Of a stretch of DNA of 64,000 bases, positions 26,593-34,548 are shown one piece after another. Position 1 is the first letter of the stretch. Each line of letters starts with the position of its first letter. Below the pieces are notes generated by a model. The model was not told where the DNA came from and ran no database searches. It worked only from the letters and a program-made list of their open reading frames with translations. The stretch lies in NCBI RefSeq assembly GCF_900110775.1, contig NZ_FOEP01000007.1, positions 122,427 to 186,426 on the forward strand, in the 5' to 3' direction. Both the position numbers and the translations under genes were made by a program. Source of the DNA: Thalassovita taeanensis (lineage in GTDB: Bacteria; Pseudomonadota; Alphaproteobacteria; Rhodobacterales; Rhodobacteraceae).

Positions 26593-26667
26593 TGGCTGGG
26601 GTGGTAGGATTCGAACCTACGATACACGGTACCAAAAACCGATGCCTTACCGCTTGGCTACACCCCA
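26593..26667 (-). tRNA. tRNA-Gln (anticodon TTG)
   Basis: The 75-base reverse-strand sequence starts TGGGGTGTAGCCAAGCGG and ends with a paired acceptor, G discriminator and encoded CCA. The T arm has GGTTCGAATCC and the anticodon loop TTTTGGT is closed by a 5-bp stem, giving anticodon TTG. All four arms fold normally. Adjacent IS debris suggests its 3' side has been an insertion neighbourhood. Confidence 0.96.
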
Positions 26668-26734
26668 ACAGTGTGGCGCTAATTACGCTGGACCGTCGCA
26701 GGGTTCAAGCCCCGAAATCAGAAAAAATGCGGTT

Positions 26735-28057
26735 CTATTCGCGGGGGGCATCGCGTTGCAGAAGATCGTCCTCGCGGGTGGTTTCACGTTCCTCTTTGAC
26801 GATCTGTTCCAATGCCTGCTCGGCCGTGGCTTCGACATTCAATGCAGGAAGGGACGGAGCGGTGGAGGGCGGGATGTCGCGCGGGGGCGCCGCAGGCGTG
26901 TCGCTGTGGGTGATCAGTCGATAGGTGGGTTCGGGCATTTGGATATTGGCCTGCGTGAAGGCCGCCATCACCAGACGAATCGCTTCGGAGCGGGCGACGA
27001 GCAGCCCGGTGGCGGTCTGATCAATCCAGGCTGTCAGGCGCAGATTGATGGTACTGTCACCCACCGTTTCGATCCAGACAGCCGGGGCCGGGGTGTCCAG
27101 AACAAAGGGCAGCGCGGTCAGAGTGTCCTGTGCCAGAGGCAATGCCTGTGCCAGATCGCTGTCTGGGGCGACAGCGAGGTCGAAGGAAAATCGCCGCTCG
27201 GCATTGCGGGTATAATTTACGATCCGCGATTTGAAGACTGTCGCGTTGGGGATACGGATATGGTTGCCGTCATAGGACAGCAGGATCGTGGCCCGGCTGG
27301 TCAGGCGGATCACCTTGCCTTCATCGCCACCAATCTCGATCGCATCATTGGGTCGGAACGGCTGCCTGATCGACAGCATGATCGATGCGATGAAATTTTC
27401 CACAGTGTCCTTGACTGCAAAACCGATAGCGAGGCCGATGATCCCCGCCGCGCCAAGGATGGTCGAAAGCAACGCCGTGGCCCCAAGAATATCGAGCGCC
27501 ACAACGATACCGCCCATCAGAAAAACCAGACGCACCACCTGCCGGTAGATGTCTGCAATAAAGCTGTTGGGGGCCAGCCGGTCCCACGGGCGTTTCATCC
27601 GCGCCAGCAACATCCCCATCATTAGAACAGCAGCAAACGCCAGAATGGCCACCGCCAGCAACGGCAGATAGGAAACAAACTGCGTCATGCGGGTCTTGAA
27701 CCGCTGCATCGCTGGGTTCAGGCGCTCGACCACATCGGTGGTTTCTGTCACCTCATTGCGAATGGCAACGACCCCCGCCACCCGGCTGATCAGCTCGTTC
27801 AGGCGTTGCGCCGCGGCGCCGTCCAGCGTTGTGCCACGCAGCGTGACAATGCCCGAAGACACAGTGACTGTGACATCATCATACCCTTCAAGCTCGTTCA
27901 GGATGTCGCGGATCCGCACGGCAATGGCGGCGTCCTGTGTGGCGCTATCCTCGACTGCGATCGTGCCTGAAGGCTGCTCGATCTCTTGCGTGGCCAGAGA
28001 TTGCGTCAGGGCCGGTGTGCCCAACAGAAGCGAAAGCAGAAGCAATATAAAGCGCAT
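26735..28057 (-). CDS. MscS-type mechanosensitive channel with N-terminal BON domain
   Basis: 440 residues: signal peptide (MRFILLLLSLLLGTPALTQS), then a periplasmic BON domain (about 45-110, VTVTVSSGIVTLRGTT), two to three membrane segments, and the MscS pore and beta domain (GLAIGFAVKDTVENFIAS, FRPNDAIEIGG, LLSYDGNHIRIPNATVF). A charged C-terminal tail follows. It would release solutes on osmotic downshock; the BON domain may anchor or sense the envelope. The start is the ATG at the signal peptide. Confidence 0.9.
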   Translation of the reverse strand: MRFILLLLSLLLGTPALTQSLATQEIEQPSGTIAVEDSATQDAAIAVRIRDILNELEGYDDVTVTVSSGIVTLRGTTLDGAAAQRLNELISRVAGVVAIRNEVTETTDVVERLNPAMQRFKTRMTQFVSYLPLLAVAILAFAAVLMMGMLLARMKRPWDRLAPNSFIADIYRQVVRLVFLMGGIVVALDILGATALLSTILGAAGIIGLAIGFAVKDTVENFIASIMLSIRQPFRPNDAIEIGGDEGKVIRLTSRATILLSYDGNHIRIPNATVFKSRIVNYTRNAERRFSFDLAVAPDSDLAQALPLAQDTLTALPFVLDTPAPAVWIETVGDSTINLRLTAWIDQTATGLLVARSEAIRLVMAAFTQANIQMPEPTYRLITHSDTPAAPPRDIPPSTAPSLPALNVEATAEQALEQIVKEERETTREDDLLQRDAPRE

Positions 28058-28138
28058 GTGAGTAACTTGGCTGTGAAACATGCCTCCAGCCTAGCCGCCC
28101 GCAGGGGCGGGCGGAAGAGGGGATCGCGAGGGGCCGCG

Positions 28139-28633
28139 TCAGTCGCGGATCTCGTCCGGCGCCACGCCCCACAGCCGCGCCTTTGGGGCCCAGCCGCGAA
28201 ATCCGCCTGCCGAAACTTTACACCAGTCGGGCGTGCAGTCTTCCAGCGCGGCAATAACGCCCATCTCCAGGCGGGCGGTGGTTGCCGTGGCCTCGTCGGG
28301 GCGTACGTGCAGGTCCAGCATATCTTGATCCACAATCACCGTGCGTACACCGGACAGCAGCGAATAATGCACCCAGCCACCCGCACCGTCGCGGTCACGC
28401 ACCTGCCGCCAATGGCCATATTCGGCAGTGATTTCCACCGGCATGTCCTTGCGTTTGAACACCCAGTCGATGCGATGGGTCAGGCTGGGACCGCGCCGCA
28501 CATTCGCCTCAGAGGATTTCACCGAGACAAATCGGGGCAGGGGCAGATTGGTAACCGGCCCACGATCCTGAGCCAGTGCCGGGACGCTCAGAAGCAGGCC
28601 GACAAGGACGGCCCCGAGAAGAGGTGTTTTCAT
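28139..28633 (-). CDS. exported SH3-domain protein
   Basis: 164 residues with a clean signal peptide (LLGAVLVGLLLSVPALAQ). Two bacterial SH3-like repeats follow: SSEANVRRGPSLTHRI to WVHYSLLSG, and LDLHVRPDEATATTARL to GWAPKARLWGV. Such proteins bind peptidoglycan or act as envelope scaffolds. It precedes the MscS gene on the same strand with an 81-base gap. Confidence 0.85.
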   Translation of the reverse strand: MKTPLLGAVLVGLLLSVPALAQDRGPVTNLPLPRFVSVKSSEANVRRGPSLTHRIDWVFKRKDMPVEITAEYGHWRQVRDRDGAGGWVHYSLLSGVRTVIVDQDMLDLHVRPDEATATTARLEMGVIAALEDCTPDWCKVSAGGFRGWAPKARLWGVAPDEIRD

Positions 28634-28754
28634 GATCTTTGCCCGTGCATTGCTGCTGTGCCCGTGAATTTTCGCTTGGGGTTCTTGTGCCCCGGCTTTT
28701 CATCCGCCACTCTGCCAGCAACGCGGACGATTTGAAAGAAGGGGGAGAGGCATT

Positions 28755-29741
28755 ATGGCATCTGGACGTCTGAGTGTTGTTGTTACGCGACGCTTGCCTG
28801 AGGTTGTTGAGACACGGCTAACAGAACTGTTCGACGTGCGCCTGCGCGAGGATGACCGCCCGATGTCCCGCGATGAGCTGCTTCAAGCGGTGCGCGAGGC
28901 CGATATTTTGGTGCCAACGCTGATGGATCGGATCGATTCCACGCTGATCGCGCAGGCAGGGGATCAACTCAGGCTGATTGCGAATTACGGTGCCGGTGTT
29001 GATCATATCGACGTCAACACCGCCCGCCAGCGCGGTATTCTTGTCTCGAACACCCCCGGTGTTCTGACCGACGATACCGCCGACATGACCATGGCGCTGA
29101 TTCTGGCCGTGACACGGCGCATCCCCGAAGGGCTGGCCGTGATGCAAAGCGGCAAGTGGCAGGGTTGGTCGCCAACTGCCTTTCTTGGCGGGAGGGTCAG
29201 TGGTCGTCGTCTGGGCATTCTGGGCATGGGGCGGATCGGACAGGCGGTGGCGCGCCGGGCCAAAGCGTTCGGGATGCAGGTCCATTACCACAACCGCAGG
29301 CGCCTGCGCCCCGAGACCGAAGAGGCGCTTGAGGCAACATATTGGGAAAGTCTGGATCAGATGGTGGCCCGCATGGACGTGCTGAGCATCAATTGTCCGC
29401 ACACGCCTGCGACGTTCCACCTGATGAACGCGCGGCGGCTGAAGCTGTTGAAACCGACAGCGGTGATCGTGAACACGTCACGCGGTGAGGTGATCGACGA
29501 AAACGCCCTGACGCGGATGTTGCAGGCCGGGGAACTGGCCGGGGCGGGTCTGGATGTGTACGAACACGGCACCGAGGCCAATCCGTATCTGCGCGAGATG
29601 ACAAACGTGGTGATGCTGCCGCACATGGGTTCAGCCACTGTCGAAGGACGGATCGAGATGGGCGAGAAGGTGATCATCAACATCAAGACCTTCGCCGATG
29701 GCCATCGCCCGCCCGATCAGGTCGTGCCTGCAATGCTGTAA
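28755..29741 (+). CDS. D-2-hydroxyacid dehydrogenase (glyoxylate/hydroxypyruvate reductase-like)
   Basis: 328 residues. NAD(P) binding is by GILGMGRIGQAVARR; the catalytic set includes Arg in VNTSRGEVID, Glu in the DVYEHGTE segment and His in LPHMGSAT. ANYGAGVDHID is the substrate-loop motif. The family reduces glyoxylate or hydroxypyruvate, and the sequence type matches bacterial glyoxylate reductases. GGGGGAGAG precedes the ATG. Confidence 0.9.
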   Translation: MASGRLSVVVTRRLPEVVETRLTELFDVRLREDDRPMSRDELLQAVREADILVPTLMDRIDSTLIAQAGDQLRLIANYGAGVDHIDVNTARQRGILVSNTPGVLTDDTADMTMALILAVTRRIPEGLAVMQSGKWQGWSPTAFLGGRVSGRRLGILGMGRIGQAVARRAKAFGMQVHYHNRRRLRPETEEALEATYWESLDQMVARMDVLSINCPHTPATFHLMNARRLKLLKPTAVIVNTSRGEVIDENALTRMLQAGELAGAGLDVYEHGTEANPYLREMTNVVMLPHMGSATVEGRIEMGEKVIINIKTFADGHRPPDQVVPAML

Positions 29742-29833
29742 GCGCTCAGCGGCGTTCGCAGCGAAAACCGGACCAAGGGCGTGCCGATCAGCCTTGGCGC
29801 TGTTTGGTATGCCGATACGCAAGGAGCGCTGCG

Positions 29834-31624
29834 ATGAAACTGTGGATTCTTTCTGTTGCTCTCGGGCTTGGTCTAAGCGGAGCACCAGTGGCCGAGCAGG
29901 CTGCGGATGCGATCGCGCCAGAAGGCGCGGCAGGCGGCGTGCAACTGACGATTTCGCCGGATGTGGCGCAGGCGCTGGCGGCGAAACAGGCGGGCGTTCC
30001 GGTGGCTGCCGAGGATTGGATGATTGCGGCGGCCAATCCACTGGCGGTTCAGGCGGGCGCGCGGGTTTTGCGCGCGGGTGGAAGCGCAGCAGATGCAATG
30101 GTGGCTGTACAGCTGGTGCTGGGGCTGGTTGAGCCGCAGTCCTCTGGCTTGGGCGGCGGGGCGTTTCTGGTCTGGTATGATGCGGCGACGGGGCGGTTAA
30201 GCACGCTGGACGGGCGCGAAACCGCGCCGTTGGCCGCACGACCGACGTTGTTTCAGGACGATCAGGGCGAACCGTTGAAATTTTTTGACGCGGTTGTGGG
30301 GGGGCGATCTGTCGGAACGCCGGGCACGCCTGCGCTTCTGGCCGAGGCGCACCGTCGCTGGGGGCGCTTGGACTGGTCCTCGCTTTTTGACGATGCGCGT
30401 GGTTTGGCGACCGATGGTTTTGCCGTCTCGCCACGTCTCGCGGCTTTGGTCGCTGCCGATGCAGATCGTTTGGCGCGGGATCCGGCCACGGCGGCGTACT
30501 TTCTGCCGGGTGGGGCCCCCGTGCAAGCCGGTCATTTGCTGCGCAACCCGGACTATGCAGACACGTTGCGGGCCTTGGCCGAGGGCGGAGAGGGCGCATT
30601 TTATACCGGCCCGATTGCGCAGGATATCACGGCGGCGGTGCAGGGGGCCCCGGGCAATCCCGGCGTGCTTGGCCCGGTCGATTTGTCGATTTACCGCGTC
30701 GTTGCCCGTGATCCGGTTTGCGCCAGCTATCGCATTTATGAGGTGTGCGGTATGGGGCCGCCCTCGTCAGGGGCGGTGGCTGTGGGGCAAATATTGGGCC
30801 TGCTGGAGGGGGTCGACCTTGCCGCGCTTGGTCCCGGCAGTGCCGAGGCGTGGCGGTTGATCGGCGATGCCAGCCGTCTGGCTTTCGCGGATCGCGGGCG
30901 CTATCTGGCGGACAGTGATTTTGTGCCCGTGCCGGTTCAGGGTCTGCTGGCCCCGGCGTATCTGACGGATCGCGCAACGCTGCTGCGCCGCACCGATGCC
31001 TTGTCAGAGGTCACGCCCGGCAGGCCGGACTTCGATCACACGCTGAACTTGGCGGATGATGAGGCGATCGAGCTGCCCTCGACTTCGCACATCTCGATCG
31101 TGGATCGCGATGGCAATGCGCTGTCGATGACGACGACAATCGAGAATGGGTTCGGGTCACGGCTGATGGTGCGCGGGTTCCTGTTGAACAATGAACTGAC
31201 GGATTTTTCCTTCCGCTCGCACAAAGACGGTGTGCCGATTGCCAACCGGGTCGAGCCGGGTAAGCGGCCGCGCTCGTCCATGGCGCCGACGATTGTGATG
31301 CAAGACGGCAAGCCGGTGCTGGTGATCGGATCACCCGGTGGTAGCCGGATCATCGGCTATGTGGCGCAGGCGATTGTGGCGCATCTGGACTGGGGAATGG
31401 ATGTGCAAGAAGCCGTGGCGATGGGACATTTGGTTAACCGTTTTGGCACTTACGACCTTGAGACGGGAAGCCGCGCCGAAACCTTGGCCGCGTCGCTGGA
31501 AGCGATGGGGTTCAAGGTTGGTCTGCGCGAGCTGAACTCGGGCCTGCACGCAATTTCTGTGGGGCCGCGGGGTCTTCGCGGCGGGGCGGACCCGCGCCGC
31601 GAAGGGATTGCCATAGGCGACTGA
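29834..31624 (+). CDS. ggt: gamma-glutamyltransferase
   Basis: 596 residues with a signal peptide (LWILSVALGLGLSGAP). It has the conserved GGxxA substrate region (LRAGGSAADAMVA), the autocatalytic cleavage site in LPSTSHISIVD (nucleophile Thr417) and SPGGSRIIGYV near the C-terminus. The precursor should cleave itself into large and small subunits in the periplasm, hydrolysing glutathione and gamma-glutamyl compounds. AAGGAG precedes the ATG at 29834. It converges on the pirin gene with an 8-base gap. Confidence 0.95.
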   Translation: MKLWILSVALGLGLSGAPVAEQAADAIAPEGAAGGVQLTISPDVAQALAAKQAGVPVAAEDWMIAAANPLAVQAGARVLRAGGSAADAMVAVQLVLGLVEPQSSGLGGGAFLVWYDAATGRLSTLDGRETAPLAARPTLFQDDQGEPLKFFDAVVGGRSVGTPGTPALLAEAHRRWGRLDWSSLFDDARGLATDGFAVSPRLAALVAADADRLARDPATAAYFLPGGAPVQAGHLLRNPDYADTLRALAEGGEGAFYTGPIAQDITAAVQGAPGNPGVLGPVDLSIYRVVARDPVCASYRIYEVCGMGPPSSGAVAVGQILGLLEGVDLAALGPGSAEAWRLIGDASRLAFADRGRYLADSDFVPVPVQGLLAPAYLTDRATLLRRTDALSEVTPGRPDFDHTLNLADDEAIELPSTSHISIVDRDGNALSMTTTIENGFGSRLMVRGFLLNNELTDFSFRSHKDGVPIANRVEPGKRPRSSMAPTIVMQDGKPVLVIGSPGGSRIIGYVAQAIVAHLDWGMDVQEAVAMGHLVNRFGTYDLETGSRAETLAASLEAMGFKVGLRELNSGLHAISVGPRGLRGGADPRREGIAIGD

Positions 31625-31632
31625 GCGCCGCC

Positions 31633-32544
31633 TTATCCCTGATGCTTGATGAAGCTGCCGTTGTTCAACTCGTTGAACGCCTGCTGTAATTCGGCCCGCG
31701 TGTTCATCACGATCGGCCCATGCCAAGCCACGGGTTCCTGAATGGGCCTGCCTGAGATCAGCAAAAAACGGATACCTTCGTCGCCTGCCTGAACCGTCAC
31801 CGCGTCGCCGGTGCCAAACCGCACCAGCGTGCGGTTGCCAGTCTGATCGCGGATGTTCAGCTCGTGCCCAGCGTATTCCTTTTCCACTCGCACCCCAACC
31901 GGGCCCGAGGCATCGCGGAAACTGCCGCTGCCTGCAAACACATAAGCCAGCGCGTTCGAATAGGTATCGACCGGCAGAACCTTGCGCTTGCCCGCCGGGA
32001 TCGACACGTCCAGCATCATCGGCTCGGCGGCGATGCCATCCACCGGGCCAGTCTTGCCCCAGAAATTCCCGATGATCACCTTGACCACGGTACCGTCATC
32101 ATCAACCTCGACCGGAATATCACTGCCGGTGATGTCCTGATAGCGTGGTGTGGTCATCTTCAACCCCGAGGGCAGGTTCGCCCAAAGCTGAAACCCATGC
32201 ATCCGGCCCTGAGTGTCGCCACTGGGCATTTCCTGATGCACGATGCCAGATCCGGCGGTCATCCATTGCACCGACCCCGGCCCAAGAAGGCCTCGGTTTC
32301 CAAGGCTGTCGGCATGCTCCACCTGACCTTCGAGAACATAGGTAATCGTCTCGATCCCGCGATGCGGATGCCAAGGGAACCCTTTAGAGTACAGCCGCGG
32401 ATCGTCATTGCGGAAATCATCCATCATCAGGAACGGGTCGGTCAGGGTTGGATCCCCAAAGCCGAAAACACGCTGCAAATGCACGCCTGCGCCTTCAATG
32501 GCGGGCTGGGCTTGGGTGGTGGCGGCAACGGGGCGGAAGGTCAT
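31633..32544 (-). CDS. pirin-family cupin protein
   Basis: 303 residues; the N-terminal cupin has the metal ligands of HPHRGIETITY and HQEMPS, and MMDDFRNDDP opens the domain. Pirins are bicupin metalloproteins, some of which oxidise quercetin; the role here is unknown. The gene stands alone on the reverse strand, separated from panB by a terminator. Confidence 0.92.
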   Translation of the reverse strand: MTFRPVAATTQAQPAIEGAGVHLQRVFGFGDPTLTDPFLMMDDFRNDDPRLYSKGFPWHPHRGIETITYVLEGQVEHADSLGNRGLLGPGSVQWMTAGSGIVHQEMPSGDTQGRMHGFQLWANLPSGLKMTTPRYQDITGSDIPVEVDDDGTVVKVIIGNFWGKTGPVDGIAAEPMMLDVSIPAGKRKVLPVDTYSNALAYVFAGSGSFRDASGPVGVRVEKEYAGHELNIRDQTGNRTLVRFGTGDAVTVQAGDEGIRFLLISGRPIQEPVAWHGPIVMNTRAELQQAFNELNNGSFIKHQG

Positions 32545-32591
32545 TGCGGTTTCTCCTTTGTGTCGAGGATAAAATGGCGCAATACGCGGAA

Positions 32592-32630
32592 AAGAAAACA
32601 GGCCCGCGCGAACGGGGCCTGTGCGTTTTT
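32592..32630 (-). terminator. bidirectional terminator after panB
   Basis: CAGGCCC and GGGCCTG pair around GCGCGAAC. The reverse-strand exit is TTTTCTTTT and the forward exit has TTTTT. It lies 70 bases after the panB stop and ahead of the pirin gene. Confidence 0.8.
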
Positions 32631-32697
32631 TAGCAAAGTCATTGGCTGGTCTGAGCGCGGGATTGAGTATTTCGACCAGAAAGAAGCTAAGGCGCGT

Positions 32698-33507
32698 TTA
32701 CTTATAGACCTGATCGGGACCGGGGAAGGCGCGGGATTTGACCTCGGTCGCGTAGTCGCTGACCGCTTGTTCAATCGCGGGGCCCAGATTGCCATAGACC
32801 TTGACGAATTTGGGTGTCCATTCGTTCAGTCCCAGCATGTCCTCCAGCACAAGAATTTGCCCGTCACACTCTGCGCTGGCACCGATTCCGATGGTGGGAA
32901 TGGCGATCTGTTTGGTGATGCGGGTAGCCAGCGGCTCGACCATGCCTTCCAGTACTACGGCGAAGGCACCGGCGGCGGTTACGGCGGCGGCGTCGGCCTC
33001 AAACAGGGGCCAGCTGTCTTCGTCGCGGCCCTGAGTTTTAAAGCCGCCCATCGTGTGGCTGGACTGCGGGGTCAGGCCGATATGGGCCATCACCGGGATG
33101 CCGCGTTCGGTGAGAAAGCGGATGGTGTCGGCCATGCGCGAGCCGCCCTCCAGCTTGACCGCGCCGCAGCCGGTTTCCTGCATGATGCGCGCGGCGTTGC
33201 GAAAGGCAATTTGTGGGCTTTCCTCATAAGAGCCAAAGGGCATATCGACCACAATCAGCGCTTTTTGCGTGCCGCGCACGACTGCCTTGCCGTGGGTGAT
33301 CATCAGGTCCAGCGACACGCCCAGCGTGCTGTCCATCCCGTGCATGACCATGCCAAGGCTGTCGCCCACGAGGATGAAATCGGCATATTTATCAACAATG
33401 GCGGCCGTATGCGCGTGATAGGACGTGAGCGAGACAATCGGCTCGCCGCCTTTACGGTTGGCAATCTGGGGCACTGTGGTGCGGCGGATTTTGGACTGGG
33501 CGCTCAT
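32698..33507 (-). CDS. panB: 3-methyl-2-oxobutanoate hydroxymethyltransferase
   Basis: 269 residues, first dedicated step of pantothenate (CoA) synthesis. Family motifs include [16 protein letters not shown] (Mg-binding Asp), [14 protein letters not shown] and [10 protein letters not shown], with [14 protein letters not shown] near the end. The start overlaps the panC stop (ATGA). Confidence 0.96.
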   Translation of the reverse strand: MSAQSKIRRTTVPQIANRKGGEPIVSLTSYHAHTAAIVDKYADFILVGDSLGMVMHGMDSTLGVSLDLMITHGKAVVRGTQKALIVVDMPFGSYEESPQIAFRNAARIMQETGCGAVKLEGGSRMADTIRFLTERGIPVMAHIGLTPQSSHTMGGFKTQGRDEDSWPLFEADAAAVTAAGAFAVVLEGMVEPLATRITKQIAIPTIGIGASAECDGQILVLEDMLGLNEWTPKFVKVYGNLGPAIEQAVSDYATEVKSRAFPGPDQVYK

Positions 33508-34352
33508 GCTTGTACTACCTTTTGGTCAATCAGAAGAATGTCGCCAAAAGCGACGGAGATCATCACCGCGACCGGGCCTGCCAGGCGTCCCGACAACTCG
33601 GTCAGAGTGTCGGCTGCGACCGTATCCAGCCCTTCAAGTGTGGCGCGGGGTTCTGCGGCGATGGTCGCGGTGATTATGTCGCGAAGATCGCCGACCGTGG
33701 CGCCGGGGTGGGTGGCTGACGCTTCTGCGGCGCACAGGGCGCGGTTCAGGATCGTGGCGGCGGCGCGATCCTCGGGCGAAAGGCGGACATTGCGCGATGA
33801 CATGGCCAAACCATCAGCCTCGCGGACGGTGGGGCCGCCAAGGATGCGCACAGGCATGTGCAGATCCTGCACCATACGCTTGATCACCTGAAGTTGCTGA
33901 TAATCTTTTTCGCCAAACACCGCGACATCGGGCTGCACGATATTGAACAGCCGCGCCACAACCGAGGCCACGCCGCGGAAATGGCCGGGACGGATTTTGC
34001 CATGCAGGATATTGGCCATGCGGGTGGTTTCGACGATGGTTTCATTGCCCGGCGGGTACACTTCGGTGGCTTCGGGGAGGAACACGGCGGCGACGTTCAC
34101 GGACGTGAGCAGGGCTAGATCACGGGGCTCGTCCCGCGGGTATTGATCCAGATCGGCAGTCTGACCGAACTGCGTAGGATTAACGAAGATCGATACAATT
34201 ACGGCGTCGCATTCTGCCTGTGCTTTGGTGATCAGCGACAGGTGCCCATCATGCAAAAAACCCATCGTGGGGACAAAGCCAATGGTTTTACCCGTGGCGC
34301 GCAGGGCGGCTGTGGTGGCGCGGCACTCTTGAATGCTTCGGCAGATTTTCAT
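33504..34352 (-). CDS. panC: pantothenate synthetase
   Basis: 282 residues. The nucleotidyl-transferase HIGH-type motif is [14 protein letters not shown], the pantoate region is FVNPTQFG, and the KMSKS-like loop is MSSRNVRLS. It joins pantoate and beta-alanine. The ATG at 34352 begins MKICRSI; a GGAGGA sits about 13 bases upstream, slightly far, and an upstream TTG would include that site in the coding region. First gene of panCB. Confidence 0.96.
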   Translation of the reverse strand: MKICRSIQECRATTAALRATGKTIGFVPTMGFLHDGHLSLITKAQAECDAVIVSIFVNPTQFGQTADLDQYPRDEPRDLALLTSVNVAAVFLPEATEVYPPGNETIVETTRMANILHGKIRPGHFRGVASVVARLFNIVQPDVAVFGEKDYQQLQVIKRMVQDLHMPVRILGGPTVREADGLAMSSRNVRLSPEDRAAATILNRALCAAEASATHPGATVGDLRDIITATIAAEPRATLEGLDTVAADTLTELSGRLAGPVAVMISVAFGDILLIDQKVVQA

Positions 34353-34548
34353 TGCGCGGTGTATCCTCCCCAAGAAAACACCGTAGTTCTACGGTATGCG
34401 TTGTGGCACGACAAGGGCCAAGGCGCTGCGCCGTGGGTTTTGTGTGGCAGTGTCGGTTTCGCGCTATCATGGGTCGGCTGGGCTGTGCGTTTTTCGCCGC
34501 GATCAGTAAACATCTGGCCAAACCCTTTCCAACGGAGTCGCCCGCAAA

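Noticed and set aside
31864..33891. Forward frame of 675 codons opposite pirin, panB and panC
   Set aside because: Crosses three well-supported reverse genes and a terminator.
34353..34548. Upstream TTG start for panC and similar early starts at several genes (nnrS, nnrR, acs)
   Set aside because: Extended starts lack ribosome sites or run into neighbouring genes; ATG or GTG starts with Shine-Dalgarno sites were preferred.
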